Positions 11,125 to 19,307 of a stretch of DNA of 64,000 bases are shown piece after piece. The notes beneath the pieces were generated by a model that saw only the letters and a program-made list of their open reading frames with translations, was not told where the DNA came from and made no database searches. A program made the translations under genes and the position numbers. Every line of letters starts with the position of its first letter. Position 1 is the first letter of the stretch. The stretch comes from Nitrospirillum amazonense (GTDB taxonomy: Bacteria; Pseudomonadota; Alphaproteobacteria; Azospirillales; Azospirillaceae). The stretch is taken from assembly GCF_007828045.1 (NCBI RefSeq), contig NZ_VITN01000002.1:1-64000 (forward strand). The letters run 5' to 3'.

Positions 11125-12342
11125 ATGCGCGTGTTCAACGAGATCGCGGTGGTCACCACCATCTGCATTAAAAGCATCCCGCAACGCTTCTGGGCCTCCT
11201 TCTCCACGGTGGTCGCGGTCGGGCTGGTGGTGACCGTGCTGCTGGCCTTCCTGGCCATGGCGGCGGGCTTCCAGCAGACCCTGCGCGGCACGGGTGCCAA
11301 GGACATGGCCATCCTGATGCGGGCGGGGTCGCAGGCGGAACTGAACAGCGGCGTCACCCGCGACCAGGCGCGCCTGATCGAGGAGGCGCCGGGCGTCATG
11401 AAGGACGCGGACGGCAAACCTCTGGTGTCGCCCGAACTCTACGTCATCGTCGATGGCGTCAAGAAGACGGCCGTGCCGGCTGACGGCAACCTGAAGAAGG
11501 CCCCCCGCTCCAACCTCACCCTGCGCGGCCTGGGGCCCGCCGGCATCGCCGTGCGACCTGACCTGAAGATCGTGGAAGGCCGCGCGTTCAAGCCGGGCAC
11601 CAATGAGCTGATGGTGGGCCGGGCCCTGCAGAAGGATTTCGCGGGCCTGAACGTGGGGAACACCGTCAAGCTGGGCAACAGCAATTGGCTGGTGGTCGGC
11701 GCCTTTGAATTGGGCGGCAGCGTCTTCGAATCCGAACTGTGGGCCGACACGCCCGAGGTGCAGGACCTGTTCCACCGCCAGAACGTCTTCCAGTCCATCC
11801 GTGCCCGCCTGACGGGCCCGGACGCCCTGAAGACCCTGTCGGACTACGCCGCCAACGACCCGCAGCTGAAGCTGGACGTGACGACGGAGGCCGACTATTA
11901 CGCGCAGCAGGCCAGCCGCACCTCCGACCTGATCCAGAAACTGGGGTGGCCGCTGGCCATCGCCATGGCCTTCGGCGCCCTGGCCGGCGCCCTGAACACC
12001 ATGTACAGCTCAGTGGCGGCCCGCGCGCAGGAGATCGCCACCCTGCGCTGCATCGGCTTCAGCGGCACCTCCTCCTTCATCGGGACCCTGCTGGAAAGCC
12101 TGGTGCTGGCGCTGATGGGCGGAATCGTCGGCACGCTGGTCACCTGGGTATTGTTCGACGGGCTGACAGGCTCCACCTTGTCGGGCGCCAGCTTTTCCCA
12201 GATCGTCTTCACCTTCCACCTGACACCGGCGGTCGCCCTGCAGGGCATCATCCTGGCCCTGGTGGTGGGCCTGGTGGGCGGCGTGTTCCCGGCCTGGCGC
12301 GCGGCGCGCATTCCCATCGTGGAGGCCTACGGCACACCTTGA
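11125..12342 (+). CDS. ABC transporter permease, FtsX/MacB-like (second of two)
   Basis: A 405-residue permease with the same plan as its upstream neighbour: an N-terminal membrane helix (VVAVGLVVTVLLAFLAMAAGF), a periplasmic region, then three helices with the coupling segment RAQEIATLRCIGFSG and the end GLVGGVFPAWRAARIPIVEA. It starts 30 bp after the first permease behind AAGGAACGACC and completes the adaptor-ATPase-permease-permease set. The flanking flagellar genes do not appear functionally linked. Confidence 0.9.
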   Translation: MRVFNEIAVVTTICIKSIPQRFWASFSTVVAVGLVVTVLLAFLAMAAGFQQTLRGTGAKDMAILMRAGSQAELNSGVTRDQARLIEEAPGVMKDADGKPLVSPELYVIVDGVKKTAVPADGNLKKAPRSNLTLRGLGPAGIAVRPDLKIVEGRAFKPGTNELMVGRALQKDFAGLNVGNTVKLGNSNWLVVGAFELGGSVFESELWADTPEVQDLFHRQNVFQSIRARLTGPDALKTLSDYAANDPQLKLDVTTEADYYAQQASRTSDLIQKLGWPLAIAMAFGALAGALNTMYSSVAARAQEIATLRCIGFSGTSSFIGTLLESLVLALMGGIVGTLVTWVLFDGLTGSTLSGASFSQIVFTFHLTPAVALQGIILALVVGLVGGVFPAWRAARIPIVEAYGTP

Positions 12343-12436
12343 GCCGCCGCCCGGTCCCCGGCGCGGGCTTCAAAATATCTTTACCTTTTTACCTTAAACA
12401 CGTCTCTCGAGGACGGCAGCGACTGCCCCCAATTCC

Positions 12437-12451
12437 TGGCCCACCCCTTGC
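12437..12451 (+). promoter_or_regulatory. Sigma-54 (-24/-12) promoter for the flaF transcript
   Basis: TGGCCCACCCCTTGC has GG and GC separated by exactly ten bases, as in the consensus TGGCACGN4TTGC, with mismatches at positions 5 and 7. The predicted start is near 12463, about 357 nt before the flaF start codon. The same type of site precedes flgE and flgK in this window, which supports it. No enhancer site was identified. Confidence 0.65.
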
Positions 12452-12462
12452 AACACTAGCAG

Positions 12463-12819
12463 GTGCGGGGCCCGGGAATGGGCGCAGGCCGGCATTTGTT
12501 GCCGGGTTGCCGGTCCCAAATGAGTATGGGATACTTGCAAGTCGGCATTATTGGCATACGCCTCGTGTATGGGACCCCACCTTGGGTAGCCATAAAGAGG
12601 TAGCCAGTGATGCGGAACCGCCCCGGTGGGCGGTCGGGAATGAGAAGGCCCGGAGGCGTTCCCCTAGAGGATGGGACCCCTCCGGTGAAGGTAGAGGGCG
12701 GCATCGGCACCGTCCCGTCCGTCGTCGACCTGCCTGCGGGAACATCCCCGGGCCGGCACGCCGGACGGTGTCGCGGACCCGCCGCCCGGAAACGAGTTAG
12801 CCAGGGATCACGTGATCTG
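12463..12819 (+). other. Long structured leader upstream of flaF, with a possible 27-codon ORF
   Basis: The gap between the permease stop (12342) and flaF (12820) is 477 bp. After the sigma-54 site it holds: a small frame 12520-12603 (MSMGYLQVGIIGIR...) without a clear ribosome site; a direct repeat GGTAGCC at 12586-12606; a perfect hairpin ACCGCCC-CGGT-GGGCGGT (12617-12634); a second hairpin closed by CCGGAGG/CCTCCGG (12650-12685); and CCGGcacgCCGG (about 12752-12763). This looks like an untranslated, folded leader rather than protein-coding sequence. Function unknown; post-transcriptional control of flagellar genes is one possibility. Confidence 0.45.
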
Positions 12820-13326
12820 ATGAAGCCTTCGGCCGGATATACCAACCGTCCCGCGTCGGACAATCCCCGCGATATCGAAGCCTGGGGCCTGACGGAAGCT
12901 GCGCGCCGGCTGATGCTGGCGGCGCAGACGCCTGAGAATCCCGAACCCCTGCGCCAGGCGCTGTCACTGAACCAGCGCCTGTGGACCATCTTCCAATCCT
13001 CGATGGCGGAGCCGGACTGCCCCCTGCCCAAGGATTTGCGTGAGAAGATCCTGGTGTTGTCCCTGATCGTCGATCGCCAGACCTTCGAACGGCTGGGTGA
13101 CCTGGATGTCACCAAGTTGCACTCGCTGATCGACATCAATCGCAACATCGCCGCCGGCCTGTCGCAGCGTCCGGTCGATGCGACCGCACCTGCCGCCGCA
13201 CACGCCGGAACGGCCTCGCGCGCGCCCATGATGACACCGCCGGCGGCCGGCCCTGGGGCGCAGCGCCCCGGCATGGCCCCAGGCGTGGCAGCGGGTGGTG
13301 TGGGCAAGTTCAACATATCGATCTAA
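12820..13326 (+). CDS. flaF: Flagellar biosynthesis regulator FlaF
   Basis: A 168-residue protein whose first ~120 residues match the FlaF family: GYTNRPASDNPRDIEAWGLTEAARRLMLA, then LNQRLWTIFQSS and LREKILVLSLIVDRQTFERL. In Caulobacter FlaF works with FlbT in controlling flagellin synthesis and secretion after transcription. The C-terminal ~45 residues are Ala/Pro/Gly-rich and poorly conserved in character. The frame stays open upstream to 12607, but ATG 12820 begins exactly at the conserved start. No flagellin gene or flbT is in the window. A sigma-54 type promoter lies about 380 bp upstream. Confidence 0.88.
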   Translation: MKPSAGYTNRPASDNPRDIEAWGLTEAARRLMLAAQTPENPEPLRQALSLNQRLWTIFQSSMAEPDCPLPKDLREKILVLSLIVDRQTFERLGDLDVTKLHSLIDINRNIAAGLSQRPVDATAPAAAHAGTASRAPMMTPPAAGPGAQRPGMAPGVAAGGVGKFNISI

Positions 13327-13471
13327 ACGGGCGGCGGCGCCAAAACGGGCGCGGAAAATAAGACGCCGCGACGGTTATCACCGGAAATATCTTGCATTTT
13401 ATGTTTTCAGTCCGCAGACTGTTGCAAGGTAATCAGGACCACTCTCTCCCGCGTGGATGCGGGAACCGGCA

Positions 13472-14218
13472 ATGGGGATCGTTCCCGTGAGCAACGTCGC
13501 AACAACCGCAGCCTCGGCCGGCGCCAGTTCGAACGCCTCGGTGTTCGCGCAGCTGGCGCAAATCCAGTCGCAGTTGGCGGCCCAGAACGATGCCATCGCC
13601 GCCCAGGGCTCGGCCCAAACCTCCAATGCCATCGGCACACCGCAGGACTTCACCAAGTCCGTGTCGAAGTCGCAATACAACACCGTCGCCTCGGCCACCG
13701 ACATCGGCACGGTGACCAAAGGCCAGACGCGCGTGAACGGCTTCGGCAGCCTTGCCGCCGGGGACCAGGCCGATTACCTCAGCTTCAAGCTGGCCCGCAA
13801 AGGCGCCATCAACCTCGGTCAATTGAATCTGGATCAGACCCGGGTTCAGGTCATGACCAAGAGCGGCGTCGTCATGGCGGATAGCGACAGCAAGTCCGGC
13901 AAGGCGTATGACGCCTACAACGCCATGGTCAACGGCCAGCAGTCGCTGGACTCCGGCACCTATGTGCTGAAGATATCGCGCGCCACCGGCGTCAAGCTGA
14001 CCCAGAAGGTGAACTACGGTGTCCAGGTCGCCGCCGGCGACTATTCCAAGGACTACACCACGACGATCAACGCCGCGTCCTCCACCGCGGCGATCTCGTC
14101 CAGCGCCGCCGCGATCTCCGGCGCCCTGAGCGATCAGATCACCACCATGAAGAATTGGACCATCGGCCAGACGGGCACGCAGAAGCTGATGGGCAGCATG
14201 ATGGACCTGTTTGCCTGA
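13472..14218 (+). CDS. Unknown protein with a PPC-like beta-domain, in the flagellar block
   Basis: A 248-residue protein with no signal peptide. Residues 1-60 are rich in Ala, Ser and Gln and would be helical or disordered; ~85-175 read as a beta-sandwich similar to bacterial pre-peptidase C-terminal domains (NGFGSLAAGDQADYLSFKLA, VQVMTKSGVVMADSD, LDSGTYVLKISRA). The tail is Ala/Ser-rich and ends MGSMMDLFA. ATG 13472 follows GGGAA; a GTG at 13488 is an alternative. It lies 145 bp after flaF and before a terminator. Because it lacks a Sec signal but sits among flagellar genes, it might be a flagellar export substrate; that is inference only. Confidence 0.7.
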   Translation: MGIVPVSNVATTAASAGASSNASVFAQLAQIQSQLAAQNDAIAAQGSAQTSNAIGTPQDFTKSVSKSQYNTVASATDIGTVTKGQTRVNGFGSLAAGDQADYLSFKLARKGAINLGQLNLDQTRVQVMTKSGVVMADSDSKSGKAYDAYNAMVNGQQSLDSGTYVLKISRATGVKLTQKVNYGVQVAAGDYSKDYTTTINAASSTAAISSSAAAISGALSDQITTMKNWTIGQTGTQKLMGSMMDLFA

Positions 14219-14244
14219 ACGCCCGGCAATTTGGTTTTCGGCTG

Positions 14245-14280
14245 AAGCCGGTCATCGCGGGATGGCCGGCTTTTTGATTT
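14245..14280 (+). terminator. Intrinsic terminator after the PPC-like gene
   Basis: AAGCCGG (14245-14251) pairs with CCGGCTT (14266-14272), the stem continuing inward with CATC/GATG, and is followed by TTTTTGATTT. A strong rightward rho-independent terminator. Confidence 0.8.
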
Positions 14281-14433
14281 GGGCTTGTGGCAACCGTCCG
14301 CCAACGACGTCTCAGGTGAGGATCTTGGCAAATGTGTGACGGCCGACACACCCTATAGGTTGAATACGGCAAATGATGTCTGGCACAATACGACTGTGAA
14401 ACGGCGCCCAGGCGCCCTGCCGAGGAGGTGCAT

Positions 14434-14805
14434 ATGCGTGACATCGGTGCCCTTTTGATGGTTGCGGTTTTGGTGAGCGCCCCCCTCGCCGCCGCTCGCG
14501 CCTCGACCGGCGGCTCATCCCAAGGCGCCGCCGCGTACTGGGGCGCTGGCGGCGCCGCTTCCGCTGCGGGTGGGATCCCGAGTTTTGACGCCTCGCTACC
14601 TTATGGGCATCCGCATGCCGTTGAGCCCAAGGGCATGACCGCCGCGACCAAGGCGCGCCTGACCAACGTGGCTCAGCGGGTGGACGGCCTGATCGACCAG
14701 CACAAGTGCGCCGACGCCGCCGCGCTGGCCAAGAATGAGGGCGGTGCCGTCATGGCCGACATGGCGACCAAGATCTGCGCCCTGCGGTACAGCGACGCCA
14801 AGTAA
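14434..14805 (+). CDS. Small secreted protein of unknown function
   Basis: A 123-residue protein with a clear Sec signal peptide (MRDIGALLMVAVLVSAPLAA, cleavage near ARA-S, residue ~23). A Gly/Ala/Ser-rich linker follows, then a short helical domain (~70-120) with two cysteines (HKCADAAALAKNEGG and KICALRY) that could form a disulfide. The start is fixed by GAGGAGG six bases before ATG 14434. It stands alone between two hairpins. I do not recognise the family; a periplasmic role is all that can be inferred. Confidence 0.75.
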   Translation: MRDIGALLMVAVLVSAPLAAARASTGGSSQGAAAYWGAGGAASAAGGIPSFDASLPYGHPHAVEPKGMTAATKARLTNVAQRVDGLIDQHKCADAAALAKNEGGAVMADMATKICALRYSDAK

Positions 14806-14826
14806 GGCCGCTCTTTTCCGACGTTC

Positions 14827-14850
14827 GGCCAGCGACATCCGTCGCTGGCC
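14827..14850. terminator. Perfect hairpin between convergent genes
   Basis: GGCCAGCGAC-ATCC-GTCGCTGGCC is a perfect 10-bp stem with a 4-nt loop, between the small secreted protein and the leftward SprA-like gene. There is no clear T run, so it could end transcription from both sides only weakly. Confidence 0.5.
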
Positions 14851-14859
14851 GTCCTCGTT

Positions 14860-15654
14860 TCAGGCGATCAGCGCCAGGGGCTGGGCGGCGGCGGCCTGGG
14901 CGGCCTGTACGATGCTGGCGTCCAGCGCCCCCTGGCTTTTCCGGTAGGCGGCGGCCCCTTGCCGAATGGTCACGCCGCCGGTCCCCACCCGTCCTGCTCC
15001 CACACCGCCTGCCCCGCCGGAATCCGAAGCGCCACCGCTGCCAGTCGCATCGCCATTGGCCGTCCCGCTATTGGCCGTGCCCCCATCGGCTTGCGTTTTC
15101 TGCTTAGCCTCTTCCCCCTGGGCGGCGACGATGCCGGCCTGGGCCTGCGCGGCCACGGCGCGATCCTGACCGGAGGGATCAGCCGGCGCCAAGGCGGCGC
15201 GACGCACCGTTTCCAGCTTGGTGATGGTGGCCTGGGGGTCGCCTTGGATCGAGCCGATGTCGATGGCGACCTCACCCGCCGTGGCGTAGTGCTGCCCATC
15301 AGGACCGGTGCTGAAGGTGAAGGACTCCGACCCCGCATAGGGACCGCCCGCCGCCTTGTGCGCCGCCTCATGCGCCCGCACCGCCCGGTCCACGGTCTTG
15401 AGCTTGTCAACCTGCTGCTGCTGGGCATCGCTCAGCTTGGTGCCGTCGCTGGCCGTGCCGTTGCCGGCCGCCTTGGCGCCGCCGGACTGCTGGGCCTGAG
15501 TCTGGCTCCGAACACTGTAAGGGTTGGGCGCCTGCCCGGATGGGCTTGCGGCGGTGACAGCCGCCCCTTGCCCCACCGCGGCGACGGTGGGGGTTGGGCC
15601 CGTCAGGGCGCGCGCCCAGACGGGCGACGCGGAAATGCCACCAAGGACGGACAT
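14860..15654 (-). CDS. Putative zinc metalloprotease, SprA-related family
   Basis: A 264-residue protein. After a low-complexity N-terminus, residues ~75-175 carry the conserved core of the SprA-related (CJM1_0395-type) family: KLSDAQQQQVDKLKTVDRAVRAHEAAHKAAGG, with the zinc motif HEAAH, then PYAGSESFTFSTGPDGQHYATAGEVAIDIG. The rest is Ala/Gly/Ser-rich. Substrate is unknown for the family. It lies downstream of flgE in the same direction, separated by 187 bp with a hairpin, so it could be read through from the flgE promoter. There is no obvious signal peptide. Confidence 0.82.
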   Translation of the reverse strand: MSVLGGISASPVWARALTGPTPTVAAVGQGAAVTAASPSGQAPNPYSVRSQTQAQQSGGAKAAGNGTASDGTKLSDAQQQQVDKLKTVDRAVRAHEAAHKAAGGPYAGSESFTFSTGPDGQHYATAGEVAIDIGSIQGDPQATITKLETVRRAALAPADPSGQDRAVAAQAQAGIVAAQGEEAKQKTQADGGTANSGTANGDATGSGGASDSGGAGGVGAGRVGTGGVTIRQGAAAYRKSQGALDASIVQAAQAAAAQPLALIA

Positions 15655-15725
15655 GCCGAAGCGGTCGCGTTAGTCTTAATAATGCAAATACTTCAGCACC
15701 AACCGCCCGCCGGCGCAAGACAAAG

Positions 15726-15755
15726 CCGCCCGCATCCCGGCTAGGATGCGGACGG
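15726..15755 (-). terminator. Hairpin downstream of flgE
   Basis: CCGCCCGCATCC (15726-15737) pairs with GGATGCGGACGG (15744-15755) with one mismatch. On the minus strand it is followed by CTTTGTCTT. Probably a partial terminator after flgE. Confidence 0.5.
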
Positions 15756-15841
15756 CTCTGCCCTAAACGCTTGATGTCTCTGCCCTTCGGGCCCCGAACA
15801 GCGGCAATCCGCCACGCCCAGGCCGTCAGGTGGCTAAGGCC

Positions 15842-18574
15842 TTACCGCTTCAGGTTGATGGTGTCCTGCAGCAGATCGTCGGCGGTGGTGATGACCTTGG
15901 TGTTCGCGGTGTAGGACCGCTGCGCCACGATCAGCTGGGTGAATTCCGACGCGATGTCGACGTTGGAGCCTTCAAGGCTGCTGGAAGCGATGTCGCCGGC
16001 GCCGTTCACACCCGTGTCATTGAAGCGGGCCTTGCCGCTGTCCACGGTCTCGGTGAAGACGTTGCCGGTGGAGCGCGACAGGGCGTCCGGATTGTTGAAC
16101 AGCACGATCGGAACCTTGGCGATGGTACGCTGGCGGCCGTTGTCGTAGTTGGCCAGCACAGTGCCGTCGGCGTTGATCTGCACATCCTTGAAGGTACCGG
16201 CCGGGCTGCCGTCCTGCACCTTGGAGGTAACGTTGATGTTGGTACCGTCGAACTGGGTCAGACCGGAAGACTGGCCGAAATTGCCCAGGTTCAGCACGAT
16301 GTGCTGCAGGCCGTAGCCGAAGTCGAAGTCGAAGCCCACCTGGGCCGCGGCGGCGGCGCTCTGGTCGGCGCTGACGGTGGCGTTGCCGGTGCCGATGGAC
16401 GAGGTGTCCATGTGGCTCAGCGTGCCGGCTTGCGCCGTGGTGCCATCGGACAAGGTGCCGCCGAAGGTCAGGTTGATGTGACCCGGCGTCTTACCGACGA
16501 CCACGCCCGGCGTGGAGGCGCTGGAGCCGCCCGGGATGCTGGTGTAGAAGGCGGCGGCGTCGGTGTTGCCGGTCAGGGTGATGGTGCCGCCGGACGAGGT
16601 CGCCTGTACCGGGATACCGGAGATGGCGTTGATCTTGGCCGCGATCTTGCCGCTGATGTCGGCCAGGCTGGTCTCGGTACCGTCGGTCGTATAGCTGATG
16701 GCCTGCGAGAAGCTGGGCGGCAGGTTCTGGGTGGTGGACAGCGTGGCGTCGTTGGCCTTGGTCTGCAATGTCAGGACACCACCCGCCGCCGACTGCACCG
16801 TGAACGGTGAGTTGGTGTCGGCCGTGACCCTGGACGCCAGGTCGGTGATCACCGACTGCACGTCCGGATAGTTGGCGATGTTGGAGTTGGTCATCTGGAT
16901 GTTGTAGGTGGAGGACCCCAGCGTGACGCTGTACAGCTGGCCCACCTGCGGCACCGTGGTGGCGCCATAGGGCGTTGCGAAGTCGTAGGTGTAGGTGGTG
17001 GGCGCACCGGCGTTCAGCTGTTCGACCGGCAGCACCGACTTGGCCTGCGGCGACTGGACGGTGAAGCTGTAGCTGGTGCCCACGTCACCGGGCTGCCCGG
17101 TGATGCTGATCTTCTCCACCTCTTTCGAACCGGTGTTGTTGCCGACGTAGGTCGACTGGGTCGCCGTGTTGGTCAGACCGGCCGAGTCTGTGGCCGTGGA
17201 GGATTGGGTGAAGGTGACGCCGTTGCCGCCCTTCACGGTCACCGTACCGTTGGACGGCGTGGCGGTGAGGCCCGTGGTGCCGGTGTCGACATTGATCAGC
17301 GACGCCAGTTTCTGCACCACGCCGTTGATGTTCGACAGGGAGCCGAGGTTCTGCGGCGTCACCGTGACCGAGTAGGTCGTGCCGTTGACGTCCATGCTGT
17401 AAACGTCGTCGATGTTGATGGTGTTGCCGACGAAGGTCGAGGTGTGGATTTCAGGCGTCGTCGCCGTCGCGCTCTGCACCAGGGTATCGGCCGAGGTGTG
17501 CGTGGTGATGGCGCCGGCCGTCACGCTCTGGTCCAGGGTGAAGGGCGTGCCGGCCGTCTTCGCCGACAAGCGCAGCGCGCCCGTTGACGTGACCGAGGCC
17601 AGCACACCGGAGGAGGTGTCGGCGCCGTTGATCTGGTCAGCCAGGGCCTGCGCGATGTCCTTCATGCCGCTGAACTGCGCGGCGTTGGCCGTGGTGATGT
17701 TCTGGCTGTACGTGGTGCCGTTGACCACCACCGAATAGCTGTCGCCGACGTTGAAGCCGTAGGCCTGCCCACCGCTAGGCAAGGTCGTCGCCGCCGTGGC
17801 GAAGGTCACGTCGTCGATCTGGGCGCGGTCGTTCTTGCCGGTCAGCAGGCTGCTTTCCGTGATGGCAGCGGGGAAACCGGTGCTCAGCAGCGACTGGATG
17901 GGCTGCGAGCCCTGGCTGCCGTCGGCGGTGACGCCCAGCTGCCAGGTGCCGTCGGTGTTGCCCTGGCGCCAGGACAGGTTCAGATTGTGGGCCGTGCCGG
18001 CGCTGTCGAAAACCTGGATCTGGGTGGGCGTGATGCCGCCCGATGGATTGGTCGGCAGGTTCGCCTTAAGGTCGATTTCCTTGGTCGGCACCGGGCTGTC
18101 GATGTCCGACGTCACCGCCACCGGCGTGGCTGAGGTGGCGAACAGGCCCGTGGTGCTGTCATAGGCGAAGCCGTTCAGCGCGAAACCGGAATTGTTGACC
18201 AGCGTGCGGCTGGAGTTCAGCGAGAAGCTGCCGTCACGGGTGTAGAAGCGCTCGGTCGATGCGGTAGTCTGGCCGTTCACCGTCGTCAGCTTGCTGACAC
18301 TGAAGAAGCCGTTGCCCCGGATGGCGATGTTGGTCGGCGTGTCCGAGGTCGAGATGGTGCCCGACACGCTGTTGACGTAGTTGGGCGAGGCCTGGACGCC
18401 GCCCGCCTGGTACTGCGTGTTGCTGGCCGAGATGACCAGGGATTCGAACGATGTGTCGATGCGCTTGAAGCCCGTCGTCTGGGCGTTCGCGATGTTGTCG
18501 GAGATGTTGCTGAGCGCGGTGGACTGCGCCTGCAAACCGGAAATGCCGACGGACATCGAGCCGAAAATGCTCAT
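15842..18574 (-). CDS. flgE: Flagellar hook protein FlgE, enlarged
   Basis: A 910-residue hook protein, about twice the ~400 residues of Salmonella FlgE. The N-terminus (SMSVGISGLQAQSTALSNIS, then NIANAQTTGFKR) and C-terminus (EGSNVDIASEFTQLIVAQRS, then KVITTADDLLQDTINLKR) are the conserved coiled-coil ends of rod/hook proteins, so it is complete. The extra length lies in the middle, where a ~70-residue beta-rich unit recurs about four times (~275-347, 387-456, 542-605, 625-680): YSVxVNGTTY..., LAxxIN, GxLTLxxK. These would lie on the outer hook surface. It is transcribed alone from a sigma-54 promoter 49 bp upstream. Confidence 0.93.
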   Translation of the reverse strand: MSIFGSMSVGISGLQAQSTALSNISDNIANAQTTGFKRIDTSFESLVISASNTQYQAGGVQASPNYVNSVSGTISTSDTPTNIAIRGNGFFSVSKLTTVNGQTTASTERFYTRDGSFSLNSSRTLVNNSGFALNGFAYDSTTGLFATSATPVAVTSDIDSPVPTKEIDLKANLPTNPSGGITPTQIQVFDSAGTAHNLNLSWRQGNTDGTWQLGVTADGSQGSQPIQSLLSTGFPAAITESSLLTGKNDRAQIDDVTFATAATTLPSGGQAYGFNVGDSYSVVVNGTTYSQNITTANAAQFSGMKDIAQALADQINGADTSSGVLASVTSTGALRLSAKTAGTPFTLDQSVTAGAITTHTSADTLVQSATATTPEIHTSTFVGNTINIDDVYSMDVNGTTYSVTVTPQNLGSLSNINGVVQKLASLINVDTGTTGLTATPSNGTVTVKGGNGVTFTQSSTATDSAGLTNTATQSTYVGNNTGSKEVEKISITGQPGDVGTSYSFTVQSPQAKSVLPVEQLNAGAPTTYTYDFATPYGATTVPQVGQLYSVTLGSSTYNIQMTNSNIANYPDVQSVITDLASRVTADTNSPFTVQSAAGGVLTLQTKANDATLSTTQNLPPSFSQAISYTTDGTETSLADISGKIAAKINAISGIPVQATSSGGTITLTGNTDAAAFYTSIPGGSSASTPGVVVGKTPGHINLTFGGTLSDGTTAQAGTLSHMDTSSIGTGNATVSADQSAAAAAQVGFDFDFGYGLQHIVLNLGNFGQSSGLTQFDGTNINVTSKVQDGSPAGTFKDVQINADGTVLANYDNGRQRTIAKVPIVLFNNPDALSRSTGNVFTETVDSGKARFNDTGVNGAGDIASSSLEGSNVDIASEFTQLIVAQRSYTANTKVITTADDLLQDTINLKR

Positions 18575-18622
18575 GGTGCTGGCTCCCAGGAAGAGCGGTT
18601 GCGTATCTGGACATCAAGGAAA

Positions 18623-18637
18623 GCAAGATGGATGCCA
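18623..18637 (-). promoter_or_regulatory. Sigma-54 (-24/-12) promoter of flgE
   Basis: On the minus strand TGGCATCCATCTTGC shows the invariant GG and GC ten bases apart and matches TGGCA/TTGC. Predicted start near 18612, giving a ~38-nt leader before flgE. Class II/III flagellar genes are commonly sigma-54 dependent in alphaproteobacteria. Confidence 0.78.
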
Positions 18638-18906
18638 GTTTGCGAAGATTGGCGTGGCACCTACCATTTTCCACGCGGGGGGCATCCGTCACTGGGTCGC
18701 GCTCAATAAACCACTGTTATTGCTTGCTATTCTTGAAAAGGGCCCCGGCCACCGCCATCACGTCGCCCGTCGGACCGCCTAGCAGGATGTGCCGCGGCAG
18801 CGGGGCACCAGGGCGTTTTTTCCTACCGGCTACCCTAACCCGGCCGTTTCTTCCCGGTAGGCTTCGCCTCGGATCCGGACCGGCGGACCGGAACCTAAAA
18901 ACAAGG
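18638..18906. other. Non-coding stretch between the flgE and flgKL units
   Basis: The 439-bp gap 18575-19013 holds the flgE promoter, the strong terminator at 18907-18954 and, between them, an inverted repeat CCTACCGG (18822-18829)/CCGGTAGG (18854-18861) preceded by a T6 run. I see no gene in it. Confidence 0.4.
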
Positions 18907-18954
18907 AAGGCCGGGCTGGTCTTCCCCCTTTTGGGGAGACCGGCCCGGCCTTTT
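18907..18954. terminator. Strong bidirectional terminator after the flgK-flgL operon
   Basis: AAGGCCGGGCTGGTC pairs with GACCGGCCCGGCCTT (one wobble), the stem continuing with CCCC/GGGG around CTTTT, with T residues on the right and an A-rich flank on the left (T-rich on the minus strand). It ends the leftward flgK-flgL transcript 60 bp after its last gene and insulates flgE. Confidence 0.85.
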
Positions 18955-19013
18955 CCTGGTCCGTTCCTGCGGGTCCCTTTTGGACCCTGACGCGTCGGAG
19001 AACGTCTGTCGGA

Positions 19014-19295
19014 TCAGGCGCCCTGCTTCACCGAGAACTCGCCGGAGCGCACGCTCTCAGCCATGATTTCCAGGTATTCGGCGGTGGTGGTCTTACCGTA
19101 CTTGGCCAGGATGCCGTAGATGGAGGCCATCACGGACATGGTGCCGATGGTGTCGTAGGGCACGCCCTCGCTGGCGGCGTTCACCCAATAGGCATTGAAC
19201 TGGTCGAACAGGCGGGCGCGCTGGGCCTCGTCGTTCACCGGAGCGGCGGCGACGGTGGCGACGGCGAAGGCTTCTGCAGGCGTGTAGGCGTTCAT
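19014..19295 (-). CDS. Small protein of unknown function, last gene of the flgK-flgL operon
   Basis: A 93-residue, mostly helical protein: Ala-rich N-terminus, then QRARLFDQFNAYWVNAASEG, MSVMASIYGILAKYGKTTTAEYL and EIMAESVRSGEFS. No signal peptide or membrane segment. It starts 12 bp after the flgL stop behind GGAGAC and precedes the operon terminator, so it is co-expressed with the hook-filament junction proteins. Size, helicity and position would suit an export chaperone or assembly factor, but no family signature is recognised and this is inference. Confidence 0.72.
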   Translation of the reverse strand: MNAYTPAEAFAVATVAAAPVNDEAQRARLFDQFNAYWVNAASEGVPYDTIGTMSVMASIYGILAKYGKTTTAEYLEIMAESVRSGEFSVKQGA

Positions 19296-19307
19296 GGCAA
19301 GGTCTCC

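Noticed and set aside
12553-12567. TGGCATACGCCTCGT as a second sigma-54 site for flaF
   Set aside because: The -12 element lacks GC at the required position; the site at 12437 fits far better.
12607-12819. Extending FlaF upstream by 71 codons to 12607
   Set aside because: The extra residues cover hairpin-forming sequence and do not resemble FlaF; family similarity starts at ATG 12820.
14391-14405. TGGCACAATACGACT-like sequence upstream of the 14434 gene as a sigma-54 promoter
   Set aside because: No TTGC at the -12 position with correct spacing.
14827-14850. GGCCAGCGAC-ATCC-GTCGCTGGCC as a third copy of the dispersed element
   Set aside because: It shares the ATCC loop and a GC-rich stem, but the conserved flanks and the other two hairpins are absent.
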